Source of the DNA: Fratercula arctica
Lineage: Eukaryota > Chordata > Aves > Charadriiformes > Alcidae
Assembly: GCA_947846985.1 (NCBI GenBank)
Contig: CANTUZ010000020.1
Location: 2,805,959 to 2,869,958, forward strand
Length of the DNA stretch: 64,000 bases
Direction: 5' to 3'
Under the pieces are notes generated by a model that saw only the letters and a program-made list of their open reading frames with translations, was not told the origin of the DNA and searched no databases. The translations under genes and the position numbers were made by a program. Positions 12,105 to 21,385 of the stretch are shown piece by piece (positions within the stretch are counted from its first letter, which is position 1; the number at the start of each line of letters is the position of its first letter).

Positions 12105-12884
12105 TTCTCCAGGAGCCACGTCTGCCACACATCCCAAGGGACCGCAGAGGCTCAGCTCCTGCTGTGGCTCCAGATGCCACGTGCCAGCGTGACGGCCACC
12201 CAGCGCTGGCCTCAGCGTCACCCCCGGGGCTGCCCAAGGCCAGGGCTGCCCAGGTGTTAATCATTGCCGAGAGCAGCCGGGCCGACGTGGGTGCCAAAAG
12301 CTGTGCCGTTCCCAGGGCTGGTTTCCTTTCATCGGCCGCGTCCCCCAAGGACTGAAACACTGAGAGCAGGGTGCGATGGTGGCCCGTGGGATGGGGACAT
12401 CGGTGGGCTCTGGAGCATCGAGTGAGGCTGGCGGGATGCTATCAGGGGGATGGGTGCTAGAAACTCACTCCCGCCACGCTTTGGGCTTTCTCGAGTCCAT
12501 GACCATAATGTCCGAGCGATGGAGGGTCCGGGGGTGGGCGCTTTCCCACGGAGCCATGGCACCAGCTCTCGCTTTGCCCATGGATCCATCATCAAGGAGG
12601 GCACCTCGGAGAACCCCAGCCCCACGGCTCCCTGCAGCCAGGGTGAAGGAGAGGAGGGAGGACTGGAAATCCCCCGCGGGGGACGCGCAGGAGTGCCGTT
12701 ACTTCGCGTTCACTCAGGCCAAAGGAGCTGCCGAAGGGCAGGTTGACATCGCCGGTGTGGGACGATCACTGAGGTCCCCACGGTGGCACCACCTGGCAGC
12801 GGGGACATCGCCGTTTTCCTGCCCGGGGCAAGGCATCGTGGTGCTGCCCCAGTGCCACGAGTTGGGGTGTGATAGGAGCAGCCA
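12105..12884. other. CLPS upstream sequence
   Basis: Mostly unique, moderately GC-rich sequence before the CLPS promoter. A CACCTG E-box lies at about 12790. No coding exon was recognised. Confidence 0.5.
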
Positions 12885-12896
12885 CATCAGCTGATG
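12885..12896 (+). promoter_or_regulatory. CLPS: CLPS proximal E-box palindrome
   Basis: CATCAGCTGATG, a perfect 12-bp palindrome around a CAGCTG E-box, 12 bp upstream of the TATA box. Pancreatic acinar genes commonly use bHLH (PTF1-type) E-boxes. The assignment to CLPS regulation is inference. Confidence 0.5.
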
Positions 12897-12907
12897 GAGA
12901 CGGCGGC

Positions 12908-12914
12908 TATAAAG
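12908..12914 (+). promoter_or_regulatory. CLPS: CLPS TATA box
   Basis: TATAAAG 41 bp before the ATG, which implies transcription start near 12938 and a very short 5' UTR, typical of pancreatic secretory genes. Confidence 0.75.
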
Positions 12915-12954
12915 CTGCCACCAGCCCCGTGGCGGAGGCACGAGCGAGCCCACC

Positions 12955-13050
12955 ATGGCCACCACGCTGGTCCCCTGCCTGCTCCTGGCCCTGTTGCTGC
13001 TGGCCCCGGCCCTGGCTGCCCCGGACAAGCGGGGGCTCATCTTCAACTTG
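12955..13050 (+). CDS. CLPS: CLPS exon 1 (signal peptide, propeptide)
   Basis: Codes for MATTLVPCLLLALLLLAPAL through GLIFNL and ends in phase 0 at a GTAAGA donor. Confidence 0.95.
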
Positions 13051-13952
13051 GTAAGAGGGACACGAACCCTGTCCTGGCCGCAGCCAGGGGACACCCCGAG
13101 TGCTGCACACCGGAGGGTCGGGTGGTGCTTCGGTCCAGCAGCAGCTACATGGGGGAGCCCGGGGGGGCCAAAACTTACTGCAGCTGGGGAAACTGAGGCA
13201 GGCGGGGATGGTGTGCTGGGTTTTGCGGGGTTGTGAGGGATCACAGAGCCCATGAAAGCAGATGGGCAAAGGGACGGGGAAGCCCAAAAGTGGACAGGAT
13301 TGAAACTCTCGGCTGCCTGCACCAGTGGGGACCCTCTCCCCGGGGGGCTCGCGGGGAATGGGGAGGGGGGACGCTTTCCCTGTGGTGTCCCAGCACCCTT
13401 CCTGTGAGCCGGGCAGGAAACAGCACTTCAGCAAGTGGGATTTTGGGCCGGACCGAGGAAATGTTGCAGGGTGGGAGGCTCGGGCGTGCTGGCAGTGGAG
13501 CTGAGCCCCAGCCGAAAGGCAGAGCTGGCGTCCAACACCCCCCAAACCAGTGGACACGGTGGGGGGGGGGGGGGTCAGGGGGGACAGAGAGGGACCCAGT
13601 GCTTGTGCCCCGCAGGACATCGGGGAGCTGTGCCTGCAGAGCGCCCAGTGCAAGAGCGGCTGCTGCCACCGCGGCAGCGGCCTCAGCCTGGCCCGATGCG
13701 CGCCGAAGGCAGCCGAGTTCCAGGAGTGCTCCCCGAAGGTACGTGTTCCCCCGCTCCCGGGGGCTGGAGGGGGGACTGGGATGGGGACATGTCCCCCGAG
13801 CTGCACTGAGCCTTGGTTCCCCGCAGAGCCTCTACGGCGTCTACTACAAGTGTCCCTGCGAGAGCGGCTTGACCTGCGAAGCTGATAAGACCATCGTGGG
13901 CTCCATCACCAACAGCAACTTCGGCATCTGCAAGGACCCCCGGAGCGAGTAG
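12955..13952 (+). CDS. CLPS: Colipase, pancreatic (complete, three exons)
   Basis: Colipase is the secreted cofactor that anchors pancreatic lipase to bile-salt-coated lipid droplets. Exons 12955-13050, 13616-13738 and 13827-13952 give 114 residues (human 112). The ATG is in a strong context (CACCATGG). Residues 1-22 form a Leu-rich signal peptide, followed by the short propeptide APDKR at the enterostatin position, then GLIFNLDIGELC. All ten structural cysteines are present, as are the lipid-binding finger around YGVYYKCPC and the conserved GLTCEADKTIVGSITNSNFGIC segment. Introns fall after phase-0 codons, as in mammals. LHFPL5 is divergent upstream. The CLPS-like paralogues have different cysteine contexts, so CLPS is secure. 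Confidence 0.96.
13616..13738 (+). CDS. CLPS: CLPS exon 2
   Basis: Acceptor CCCCGCAG at 13608-13615. It reads DIGELCLQSAQCKSGCC through FQECSPK, holds six of the ten cysteines, and ends at a GTACGT donor. A G-run at 13560-13574 lies in the preceding intron. Confidence 0.95.
13827..13952 (+). CDS. CLPS: CLPS exon 3
   Basis: Acceptor CCCCGCAG. It reads SLYGVYYKCPCESGLTC through GICKDPRSE and TAG, with the last four cysteines. Confidence 0.95.
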   Translation, partial: SLYGVYYKCPCESGLTCEADKTIVGSITNSNFGICKDPRSE

Positions 13953-14039
13953 TGGTGAAGGAAGAGACCCCCCCCATGTGCCCCCCCCATACTGCCCCTG
14001 CTGCCCTGCCTTTCCCCCTCCCCGGGGGGGGCTGGTTCT

Positions 14040-14045
14040 AGTAAA
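14040..14045 (+). terminator. CLPS: CLPS polyadenylation signal (variant)
   Basis: AGTAAA, a common variant signal, 88 bp after the stop, with G/T-rich sequence downstream. A short 3' UTR fits known colipase mRNAs. Confidence 0.55.
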
Positions 14046-14271
14046 GAGCATCTTCTGCCAAGCTGCAGGGTGGCGTTGTCACTTGACGTGTCCCTCCAGC
14101 CGAAAAAACCGCGGAGAGGTGATGGCTGCACCGGGATGTGCATCCTACGGAATTGTCTAAGAGCCTGCCTCGGGCCAGCGGGGTGAGCTCTGCCCAGGGG
14201 GGAACAAAGGGGGAGCAGGAAGATGCCCCCCCAGGACCCAAGGCAGCCACTCGTCTCGTGCCGGACTCGGT

Positions 14272-14609
14272 TTATTTGCCGCTGTGGCTGCTCTGGTGGG
14301 AAACGTCCCCCAGGAAAGGTTTGTCGCCGGAGAAGAGGGACTTGGAGGTGGCGTGGGAGCTGCGGGTGCTTGGGGTGTGTGGCGGTTGTGTCCCCCTTCC
14401 CTCCCGCCCCCCGCCACCGTGCCGCACTGCGGGTCTGACCCTGCACTCCGGGGGCTGCACCCCCTCCCTGGGGTGGTCGCCCAGGTGGGAAACCTCCCCC
14501 AAACGGTGCTCGTAGGGGCAGGGGTTGTACACGCCGTGGGGGCCCCTCGTGCAGCACCTCCACCAGCATCTCCTGGAGCCGCATCTCCGGCGGCGAGATG
14601 CGCGGGAGC
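14272..14609 (-). pseudogene. Possible 3' exon(s) of the ARMC12-like gene
   Basis: Minus-strand reading RISPPEMRLQEMLVEVLHEG switches frame within a GGGGCCCCC run and continues PHGVYNPCPYEHRLGEVSHL. A separate stretch SLFSGDKPFLGDVSHQ ends in TAA at 14274-14272, which overlaps an AATAAA signal (14276-14271). The phase does not join cleanly to exon B. Not firmly identified. Confidence 0.3.
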
Positions 14610-15014
14610 CTTGGGAATCGGGGATGGGGGGATGCAGGGAGCAGCCCCCCCCCCGCTGTCAGCCGGGGGGCAAATCCCCTCGGTTCTGCCCCTGTGTGCC
14701 CTGAGCAGGGGGGGCTGTGTGTGAGGGGATGCCCAGCTCAGAGCCGTCCATTTGGGCATGGGGAGGGGGCACAGACGTGCTGCGGGGGTGTGAGGAGGAG
14801 GAGGTAGAGTGGGGGGGCTGCCGGAGGCGAGGGGCTCACCGGAGGGGGGGGTCTTGGCTTCTCCGGTGCCGTCTTCACCCCGCGTGTTTCCATCCCTGGG
14901 GGCAGAACGAGCACCAGGGACCCACAGTGTCGTTCCCCATCGCCCCGAGGGGCCGGGCACCCCATGACGGCTCTGCATCGGGTGGGGGGGCTGCGGGGGG
15001 GCCGGGGGCCGTAC

Positions 15015-15081
15015 CGGGCAGCTGAGGATGTCCTGCAGGAAACTTTCTTTCCTGGACAACCAGCACCTTGAGGATCCACAC
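15015..15081 (-). pseudogene. ARMC12-like exon B with frameshift
   Basis: 67 nt between a TTTCTGCAG acceptor and a GTACGG donor. The first half reads VWILKVLVVQ in the frame of exon A. The second half resembles ARMC12 only in the next frame (KESFLQDILSCP). Confidence 0.4.
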
Positions 15082-15256
15082 CTGCAGAAACACCGGGGAC
15101 ATGGCTGGGAGGGTGGTACGGCTTGGGGGGGTCCCCACTTGTTGGGGGGGGGGGTGACATGGGGGACAGTGTGGGGACAGGGCAGGGGGTGTTCTGGGGA
15201 CCTGCTGGTCCCTGCAAGCTGGGCTCGATGGAGCTGCAAGAAGGGAAAACGCTGAC

Positions 15257-15376
15257 CTGGATTTTAGTTTTACATTTGCGGTGGGTGGTGAAAGCCGTGA
15301 GGGTCTTGGTCCCGTCGTTGTGGTGGTCCCGGCAGGAGGCCACCAGGTCGGTGTCCTCGTGGGTGCGGGACGAGAC
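15257..15376 (-). CDS. ARMC12-like exon A
   Basis: 120 nt, phase 0 at both ends, flanked by a CCTCCAG acceptor and a GTCAGC donor. Residues run from VSSRTHEDTDLVASC to KCKTKIQ. The intact frame and splice sites make this the best exon candidate of the group. Confidence 0.45.
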
Positions 15377-16083
15377 CTGGAGGCAGGGGGAGATGGGGAC
15401 AGGGACAGGGACAGGGATGGCAGCCCCCCTCCTGCGGCAGACAGGCACCCCCAGCAGAGCCAGGGGACGTGGGGCAGGGGACATGGGACACGGCGTCTCT
15501 CCCTGCCCTCACCATCCCTGTCCTCAGCCCCACACGCCGTTCCACGCCAGGGGGGAGCGCCCCGCAGAGGCTGGCATCACCCAGCACGCATACTGGGCAT
15601 ACTGGGAGCCCTGCCTGCCCAGATCCAGCCTCTCCTGGGGCTTTGCATCCCTGGCATGGGCAGGATGCGGCCAACACCCGGGCTCCGGCCGTGCCGGGAC
15701 CAGCAGAGGGCAGCCGCAGCGTGCCCACAGCCTGGGACCCCCCCATAGCCCTGGGGGAGCCCCCCCAGCCCAGCAGGGACTCCCCTAACCCCAGGGGCAG
15801 CTCAGCCTGGAGGGGGCTGAAATGCCCCCAGCCCCACAACCCTGACACCCCTTAAGCCCCACTTTGGGGGTCACCCCCTCCCTGGAGGGTGGGGGGATAT
15901 TGGGGGGGGGGGAGCAGCCTGGGCCAACTCCTGGTGTATACAATGGGGTTTTGGGGGTGTCCTCATTTTTGGGGTGTCTCTATGTTGGCAGGAGGAGGAT
16001 GAGGGCAATGGAGAGGTGGGAATGGGGTGGCTGTGCTTGGGGAGGGGGGGACACACGCATAAATGCCCCCTGCCCCCCCCCAT
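15377..16083. other. Unassigned GC-rich sequence
   Basis: No supported gene. Open frames on both strands are short and Pro/Gly-rich. Confidence 0.5.
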
Positions 16084-16200
16084 TTCGGCCCTATATTTAC
16101 TGGTGAAGTGGCGGCTTTATTTTGGCAGCTCCCGGCTGGTAAATATTGGCTTAAAAGCGAAAACCAGGCGCCTGACTCACGGCGTCTTAACAAACACAGG
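16084..16200. promoter_or_regulatory. AT-richer island with AP-1/MAF-type site
   Basis: A block with unusually many A and T bases inside very GC-rich surroundings. It holds TGACTCA at 16173-16179, TATTTAC-like motifs and, on the minus strand, TGTTTGTT. It looks like a conserved non-coding element, but conservation cannot be tested here. Confidence 0.3.
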
Positions 16201-16434
16201 AAGGGGCCCCCCGGCGCCTGTGGGGTGCTGCCAGCCCTGGGGACATCCGGGGCGGGGGGGGGGACACGACAGGACACCCCACAGCAGGGTGGGGGCACCC
16301 TAAGCTGGGAGGGGGGTATGAACAGGGCATCCTTGTACAGGGAGATTTCGCTGCAGGGAGGTCCCCATAAAGTTGGGGGGGGGGGGTGCCAAAGGAGCTG
16401 GGGGGGACACACGGGGGGATGTGCCCCCCCTTGC

Positions 16435-17145
16435 TGGGGACCTTACTTCACCCTGGGTAATGGAGGGGTGCAAGCAATGGGGTGACCCTTCGTCTCACCC
16501 TGCTTTAGCAGCCCCCCCTCTTGGCTAAAAATCAACGAGGAGGAGTAAGAGGCCGAAGGGGTGTTGGGGGGGCACCCCAAGTCCTCCCCCCCTCAGTCTC
16601 ACCCCATCACCAGGGTCGCACCCCACTTTCCATGGTGGCAGTGTGACCCCATTCCAGGTGCTGGGGTGCCCCTGGTGTCCCCCCCTCCACCCTGTTTGGA
16701 GCTTGGGGGGGGGGGACATGAGGCCATGCACCTCACCCCCCTGGGGACCTCAGTTCACCCCAGGCCATGGAGGGGTGCAAGCAGTGGGGTGCCCCTTCGT
16801 CTCACCCTGCTTTAGCAGCCCCCCCTCTTGGCTAAAAATCAACGAGGAGGAGTAAGAGGCCAAAGGGGTGTTGGGGGGGCACCCCAAGTCCTCCCCCCTC
16901 AGTCTCACCCCATCACCAGGGTCGCACCCCACTTTCCACGGTGGCAGTGTGACCCCATTGCAGGTGCTGGGGTGCCCCTGGTGTCCCCCCCTGCACCCTG
17001 TTTGGAGCTGGGGGGGGGGGACATGAGGCCATGCACCTCACCCCCCTTGGCTAAAAATCAACGAGGAGGAGTATGAGGCCGAAAGGGTGTTGGGGGGGGG
17101 CACCCCAAGCCCCCAGCCCCCCCCCCAATCTCACCCCATCACCGA
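16435..17145. repeat. Tandem duplication, unit about 307 bp
   Basis: The segment CTTGGCTAAAAATCAACGAG occurs at about 16520, 16828 and 17047. The first two units are about 307 bp apart and nearly identical; the third has an internal deletion of about 80 bp and diverges after about 17110. Confidence 0.85.
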
Positions 17146-17149
17146 GGAG

Positions 17150-18100
17150 CGCACCCCGCTTTGCACCCCCATCCCCCCCTGCTCACCCATGGGGTGCCCC
17201 CCCCCCTCCTTCCACACGGGGCGGGGGGGGGAGGGGCAAGGTTTTTCCCGCCCCCCCCCCCGTCGTCCTCCCCCCGCGGGGGCTGTTTTTACCAGGAGGG
17301 TACAGGATGTTCTCGCAGCGCCGCGCTCCCTCTCCCCAACCTCCCTCCTCCCTCTCTCCCCCCCCCTCCCCCCCCCCCTTTCCGCCAGCCCTCGGCCTTC
17401 ACCTCTCCTCCTCCGCACCGCTTTTAACCCTTTTTTTTGCGAAACGCTGCCTTTTCCTCCTCCTCCTCCTCCTCCTCCTCCTCCTCCTTCCCCCCCCCCC
17501 CCCGCTCCGCTTCTTCATTGCTTTTATATTTCTGCAAAGATACGGCTGAATCTCCTTTCTTGCCCCCCCCCCACCTCACCCTGCTCCCCCCGTGGCTGCT
17601 TTGGGGGGGGGTGGGGGGGGGTGTCTCCAATGGGGTGCCCACCTGATGCCCATCCTTCCAGCCCCCCCCCAGCAACACCCCCCCCCACCCCTAAACACGG
17701 AGCACCCTCCGAGCCCTGCTAAAAACCCCAAGAAAAAGTGGGCTACGGGGGGGAATGGGGGGGGGGGGGGGGGGAAGGTGCGTGTTTGCTCCTGCAGCCT
17801 TTGCCCCATGGGCAGGGGGGCTGCCAGCCCCGGGGCGGGGGGGGGTAAATGCTTCCTTGGGGGGGGGGGGGCTCTGAGCTGCCCTCGACCCCCACAGAGG
17901 GGCCTGGGCAGAGGCAGCCCCGCAGCACCCAGTGATTTTGGGGGGGGGGGGTGGAAAACCCCAGGCATAGGCTGATTCCCCCCCCCCAAGTTTGCTGCAG
18001 ACTGGTGTCATGCAGGGGCCTGATCCTGCAGCAGGGTCGGGGAGGGTCCCGGGGGGGTTTGGGTTGGAGGATGCTGGGGATGCCGGTGCTCCAGGGGGGG
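17150..18100. repeat. G/C homopolymer and CCT-repeat sequence
   Basis: Dense runs of C and G, with a (CCT)n microsatellite at about 17455-17488. No coding content was recognised. Confidence 0.7.
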
Positions 18101-18104
18101 CTTC

Positions 18105-18445
18105 TGCTGCAGGAACGCGCCCGAGGGGATGCCCGGAGGTGTCTGGGGGTGTCAGGAGACATTTGGGGGTGGCCCGGAGGCATCTGTGAGTGTCAGGAGG
18201 CGTTTGGGGGTGCCCAGAGGCATCTGGGGGTGTCAGGAGGTGTCTGGGGGTGTCAGGAGACATTTGGGGGTGCCCAGAGGGTGTCTGGGGGTGCTCAGAG
18301 GCATTTAGGGGTGCCCAGAGGCATCTGGGGGTGTCAGGAAGCATTTGGGGGTGGCCCGGAGGCATCTGTGGGTGTCAGGAGGCGTTTGGGGGTGGCCCGG
18401 AGGTGTTCAGGGGTGCCCAGAGGCATCTGGGGCTGCCCACTTGCC
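18105..18445. repeat. Minisatellite, GGGGGTGTCAGGAGGCATTT type
   Basis: About 340 bp of roughly 20-bp half-units alternating GTGTCAGGAGGC and GTGCCCAGAGGC with (A/C)TTTGGGG or TCTGGGG. G-rich on the plus strand. Confidence 0.85.
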
Positions 18446-19735
18446 TTTGGGGCTGCTTTTATTTTTCGCCCCACACTGGATGACTTTTCTCCCCCCCGCC
18501 CCCGGTTTTGGTCAGGGCATCACACAGCGGTGACCAGTGCAGCCGGGGGGGCTGGTGGCCCCTCTCAGGGTGTCCTTGGGCCAGGGTGGCTTTTTGGCTG
18601 TTGGTGGCCACTGTGTTTTCAAGGCAGGAGCCGTGGGGATGAAGCACGTCCCTGCGGGGTGCGGGACACCCCCACCGGGGGCTCAGGGGACCCCAAATCC
18701 CTGGGGAGATGCCCCAGTCTGTCCCTCCCAACATGGGACACCTCAACCTGCACCCGCAGCAGGTCCAAGCCGTGGGGCACATGGGGGTGCAGACCCCCCC
18801 GCGCACCCAACTGCAGCCCCCAGGGGTGGGGGGGTGGGGGGGGCCTGATCCTGCGACACCCCGATGGATTTTTCCTAAATCTGGGCCAAATTCGTGCCAT
18901 CCCAGGGTGAGGGTTTAGGGCTGGAGCTGGCGAGAAGCCGTCCTTCGAGCTCCCGCTGGAGGGAAAAGCGACCTTTCTAGCAACAACAACAACAATAAAA
19001 AATAAATTAAAAAAAAAAAAAAAGGAAATTCATGAAAAGCTCTGGTTTGCCTCCTCTTGCCAAAACCAATTGTTGAAGATTTTTACCAGCCTCTCCGGCT
19101 TTGCTTTTCGCATGTGACGGAGGGAACAACCTCAGACACTCTCCTGGTTTTCTGCTGGGAAGATGGGAAGGACCCGGCGGGAGGGCAGGGACCGGCTCGG
19201 GACAAACTGCAGCCCCAAAGGCCTCAAAACCTGCTGCGGGGGTCACCGTTCCCCCCCCCCCCCCGCCTCCATCCTTGGGGCTGGCTTTGGTGTTGGGGTC
19301 CTTTGAGGACGGTCCCTTGAGGATGGTCCCTCAGGCCGGAGCAGCCGGGAAAGCACCAAAGGGCTGAGAACTGCTCAGCTTGGGACAGTAGTGGAGGCTG
19401 TGAGCAGGATGGGGGGGCACAGAGGTGACCCTGGGAGGGGGGGGCATCCCGGCACCCCACGCACCCCTCCTGACGCTTCCCTGTGGGGCACAAGCGGAAA
19501 AATCCTTGGACTGAATGATTTGTGCCGCTGGAGGAATTAACTAGCGCAATACTGGGGGCGGGGGGGCTGATAGGCTGTGTCAGCCCAGGGAGAACTCATG
19601 GCTTGGGGGGGGGGGTGGTGTCCGCCCCCCCTCCCCCCACCCCCCCAGCTGGGATCCCCCTTGATGGGTATTTTTAGCATTAAATTCCCCAAAATGCCGG
19701 TGAGCTGGGCTGGGAGAGCAGGCCAGCACTGGGGG
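18446..19735. other. Unassigned sequence
   Basis: Mixed GC-rich sequence with an A-rich stretch at 18979-19023. No supported gene or repeat family. Confidence 0.45.
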
Positions 19736-19739
19736 TGGG

Positions 19740-20445
19740 AGGGAAAGGCAGGGGGGGACAATGGGGGGCTGTAGCTGGGAGGGGGGGGACTGGGGGGTTT
19801 TGGGAGGATGCTGGGGGGGAAAGAAGGGGAGGATGCTGGGAATACACTATGGGGGCTGCTGGGGAGATTATGGTGGGAATGCCGGGGGGGGGAAGTTGGG
19901 GGTGATACTGTGGGGATACTGGGGAGGCGGTTGGGGGGATGCTGGGGGGGGGAATTTGGTGGTGATGCTGGGGGGATACTGGGGAGGGGGTTGGGGGGAT
20001 GCTGGGGGGTGTTGGGAGGATGCTGGGGGGTGCTGGGGGGGACGATGGGGGCAATGATGGGGATATGCTACAGGGGCTGCTGGGGAGATTATAGTGGGGA
20101 TGACGGGGGGAAGCTGGGGATGATGCTGGGGGGATACTGGGGAGGGGCTTGGGGGGGGTTGCTGGGGGGTGTTGGGAGGATGCTGGTGGGGGGATGAGAG
20201 GGGGGATTCTGGGATTACACTATGGGGGCTGCTGGGGGGCCGCTGGGGAGATTATGGTGGGGATGCTGGGGGGGGGGAAGTTGGGGGGGATGCTGGGGGG
20301 ATGCTGGGGAGGGTGTTGGGAGGGACGCTGGGGGGTGTTAGGAGGACACTGGGGGGCTGCTGGGGAGATTATGGAGGGGCTGCTGGGGTGGGGGGAGAAG
20401 TTTGGGCTGATGCTGGGGGGCTGCTGGGAGCCGTGACTTGGAGCT
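19740..20445. repeat. G-rich minisatellite, GGGGGGATGCTGGGGAGG type
   Basis: About 700 bp of short units with GATGCTGGGGGG, interspersed with a longer motif CTATGGGGGCTGCTGGGGAG repeated at about 19849, 20220 and a variant at 20070. Almost every 20 bp has four or more consecutive G, so G-quadruplexes are likely on the plus strand. Confidence 0.85.
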
Positions 20446-20699
20446 TGATGCCAGGAGTGATGCCGGGGGTGGGTGGGTGTGATACTGGTGGCCACTCCAT
20501 GCCCCACCATCCAGCGGGGACCAAGGGGTGGGGGGGCCACCCATCTGCTCCGCGGGTCTGGCCAGCAGCAGGCAGGGGGTTTCCAGCCTGCGTGCCTGGA
20601 GGCAGTGGGCACCCCCCCACCACCCCTTACCCGCCCCCGGGCAGGGCCCTGGCAGCGGCGCACCCCCCCCACAACCCCCCCCCCCCCCACACACACACC

Positions 20700-20905
20700 C
20701 CCCCGCCCCGGCTGCTGAGTCAGGCTGTTCCCGGCGCTCCCGGTACACGGCGTCCCCACGCCGGGCGCCTGGCAGCCCGCCCGCCCCGGTGCGGCTCCCG
20801 GCAGGGGCAGCGCCCGGCCCCGGGCCCCCGGGATGCGGCTCACGGGGCTGCCGGTGCCGCGGCCCGGAGCTGAGCCCCGGGAGCTGCAGCGTTGGGGAGT
20901 GTATT
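20700..20905. promoter_or_regulatory. CpG-rich block with MARE-like site
   Basis: Dense CpG sequence that includes TGCTGAGTCA at 20713-20722, close to a MAF recognition element. It could be an orphan CpG-island promoter; no associated exon was recognised. Confidence 0.3.
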
Positions 20906-21254
20906 TTATTATTTTGGGGGGGGGGGGGTGGGGGGGTGTGCCACCGTAGCACTGGCCTGAGTCCCGTTTGTGCATGTCCCTGGTGGGTGCAATGTCCCCG
21001 CGGGGTGTCCCCCCACCCCGGCGCTCCCCAAGCACCCAAAAAGCATCAGGGTAGGCAGGAGGGGGGATCTCCCCAGGGTGTTTTTTGGGGGGGTCGATCC
21101 CTCCCAGCATCCCCATCAGCATCCCCAGGGGGGTGTTGCACCCTCTGCTTCCCCCCACCCCTGCACACACCTCCCCAAAACCACCCCCCCACACACCGAC
21201 CCCCTCATCCCCGGGTGGGGAGCCCCCCGCTGCCCCCGGCCGCCTGCAGGCCCC

Positions 21255-21385
21255 GGCGGAGGCTGGTACAGTTCGTTACGTCCAGACCGGAATGTACTTT
21301 GTGTTAGAAGTGGCCCCAGGCCAGGACGGCAAAAGCCGGACTTTATTTATCCTCCCCGCTCCGGCCTCGCTGCATCCTGCGGGGT
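21255..21385. promoter_or_regulatory. Candidate conserved non-coding element
   Basis: A block of balanced, non-repetitive sequence (starting GGCTGGTACAGTTCGTTACG) embedded in homopolymer-rich DNA, with a short AT-rich motif TTTATTTATCC. Suggested only by the compositional contrast. Confidence 0.25.

Larger units (their letters stand above)
14272..15376 (-). pseudogene. ARMC12-like exon fragments, apparently decayed
   Basis: Exon-like pieces on the minus strand at the place where human has CLPSL1, CLPSL2 and ARMC12 in the same relative orientation. The piece at 15257-15376 reads like an armadillo helix (TLTAFTTHRKCKTKIQ; human ARMC12 TLKAFSGIRKFRLKIQ). The piece at 15015-15081 resembles the ARMC12 segment ending KNDLLYDILNC, but needs a one-base shift within CAGGAAAGAAAG. 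Further pieces lie at 14272-14610, with a second apparent frameshift. The ARM exon expected between the first two pieces is absent from the 175-nt gap, and no N-terminal exons were found to 22.5 kb. A decayed gene is most likely; assembly indels or an unrelated gene remain possible. Confidence 0.4.

Noticed and set aside
12907..13806. 299-residue antisense frame over CLPS
   Set aside because: Shadow of the GC-rich CLPS gene; no domain recognised.
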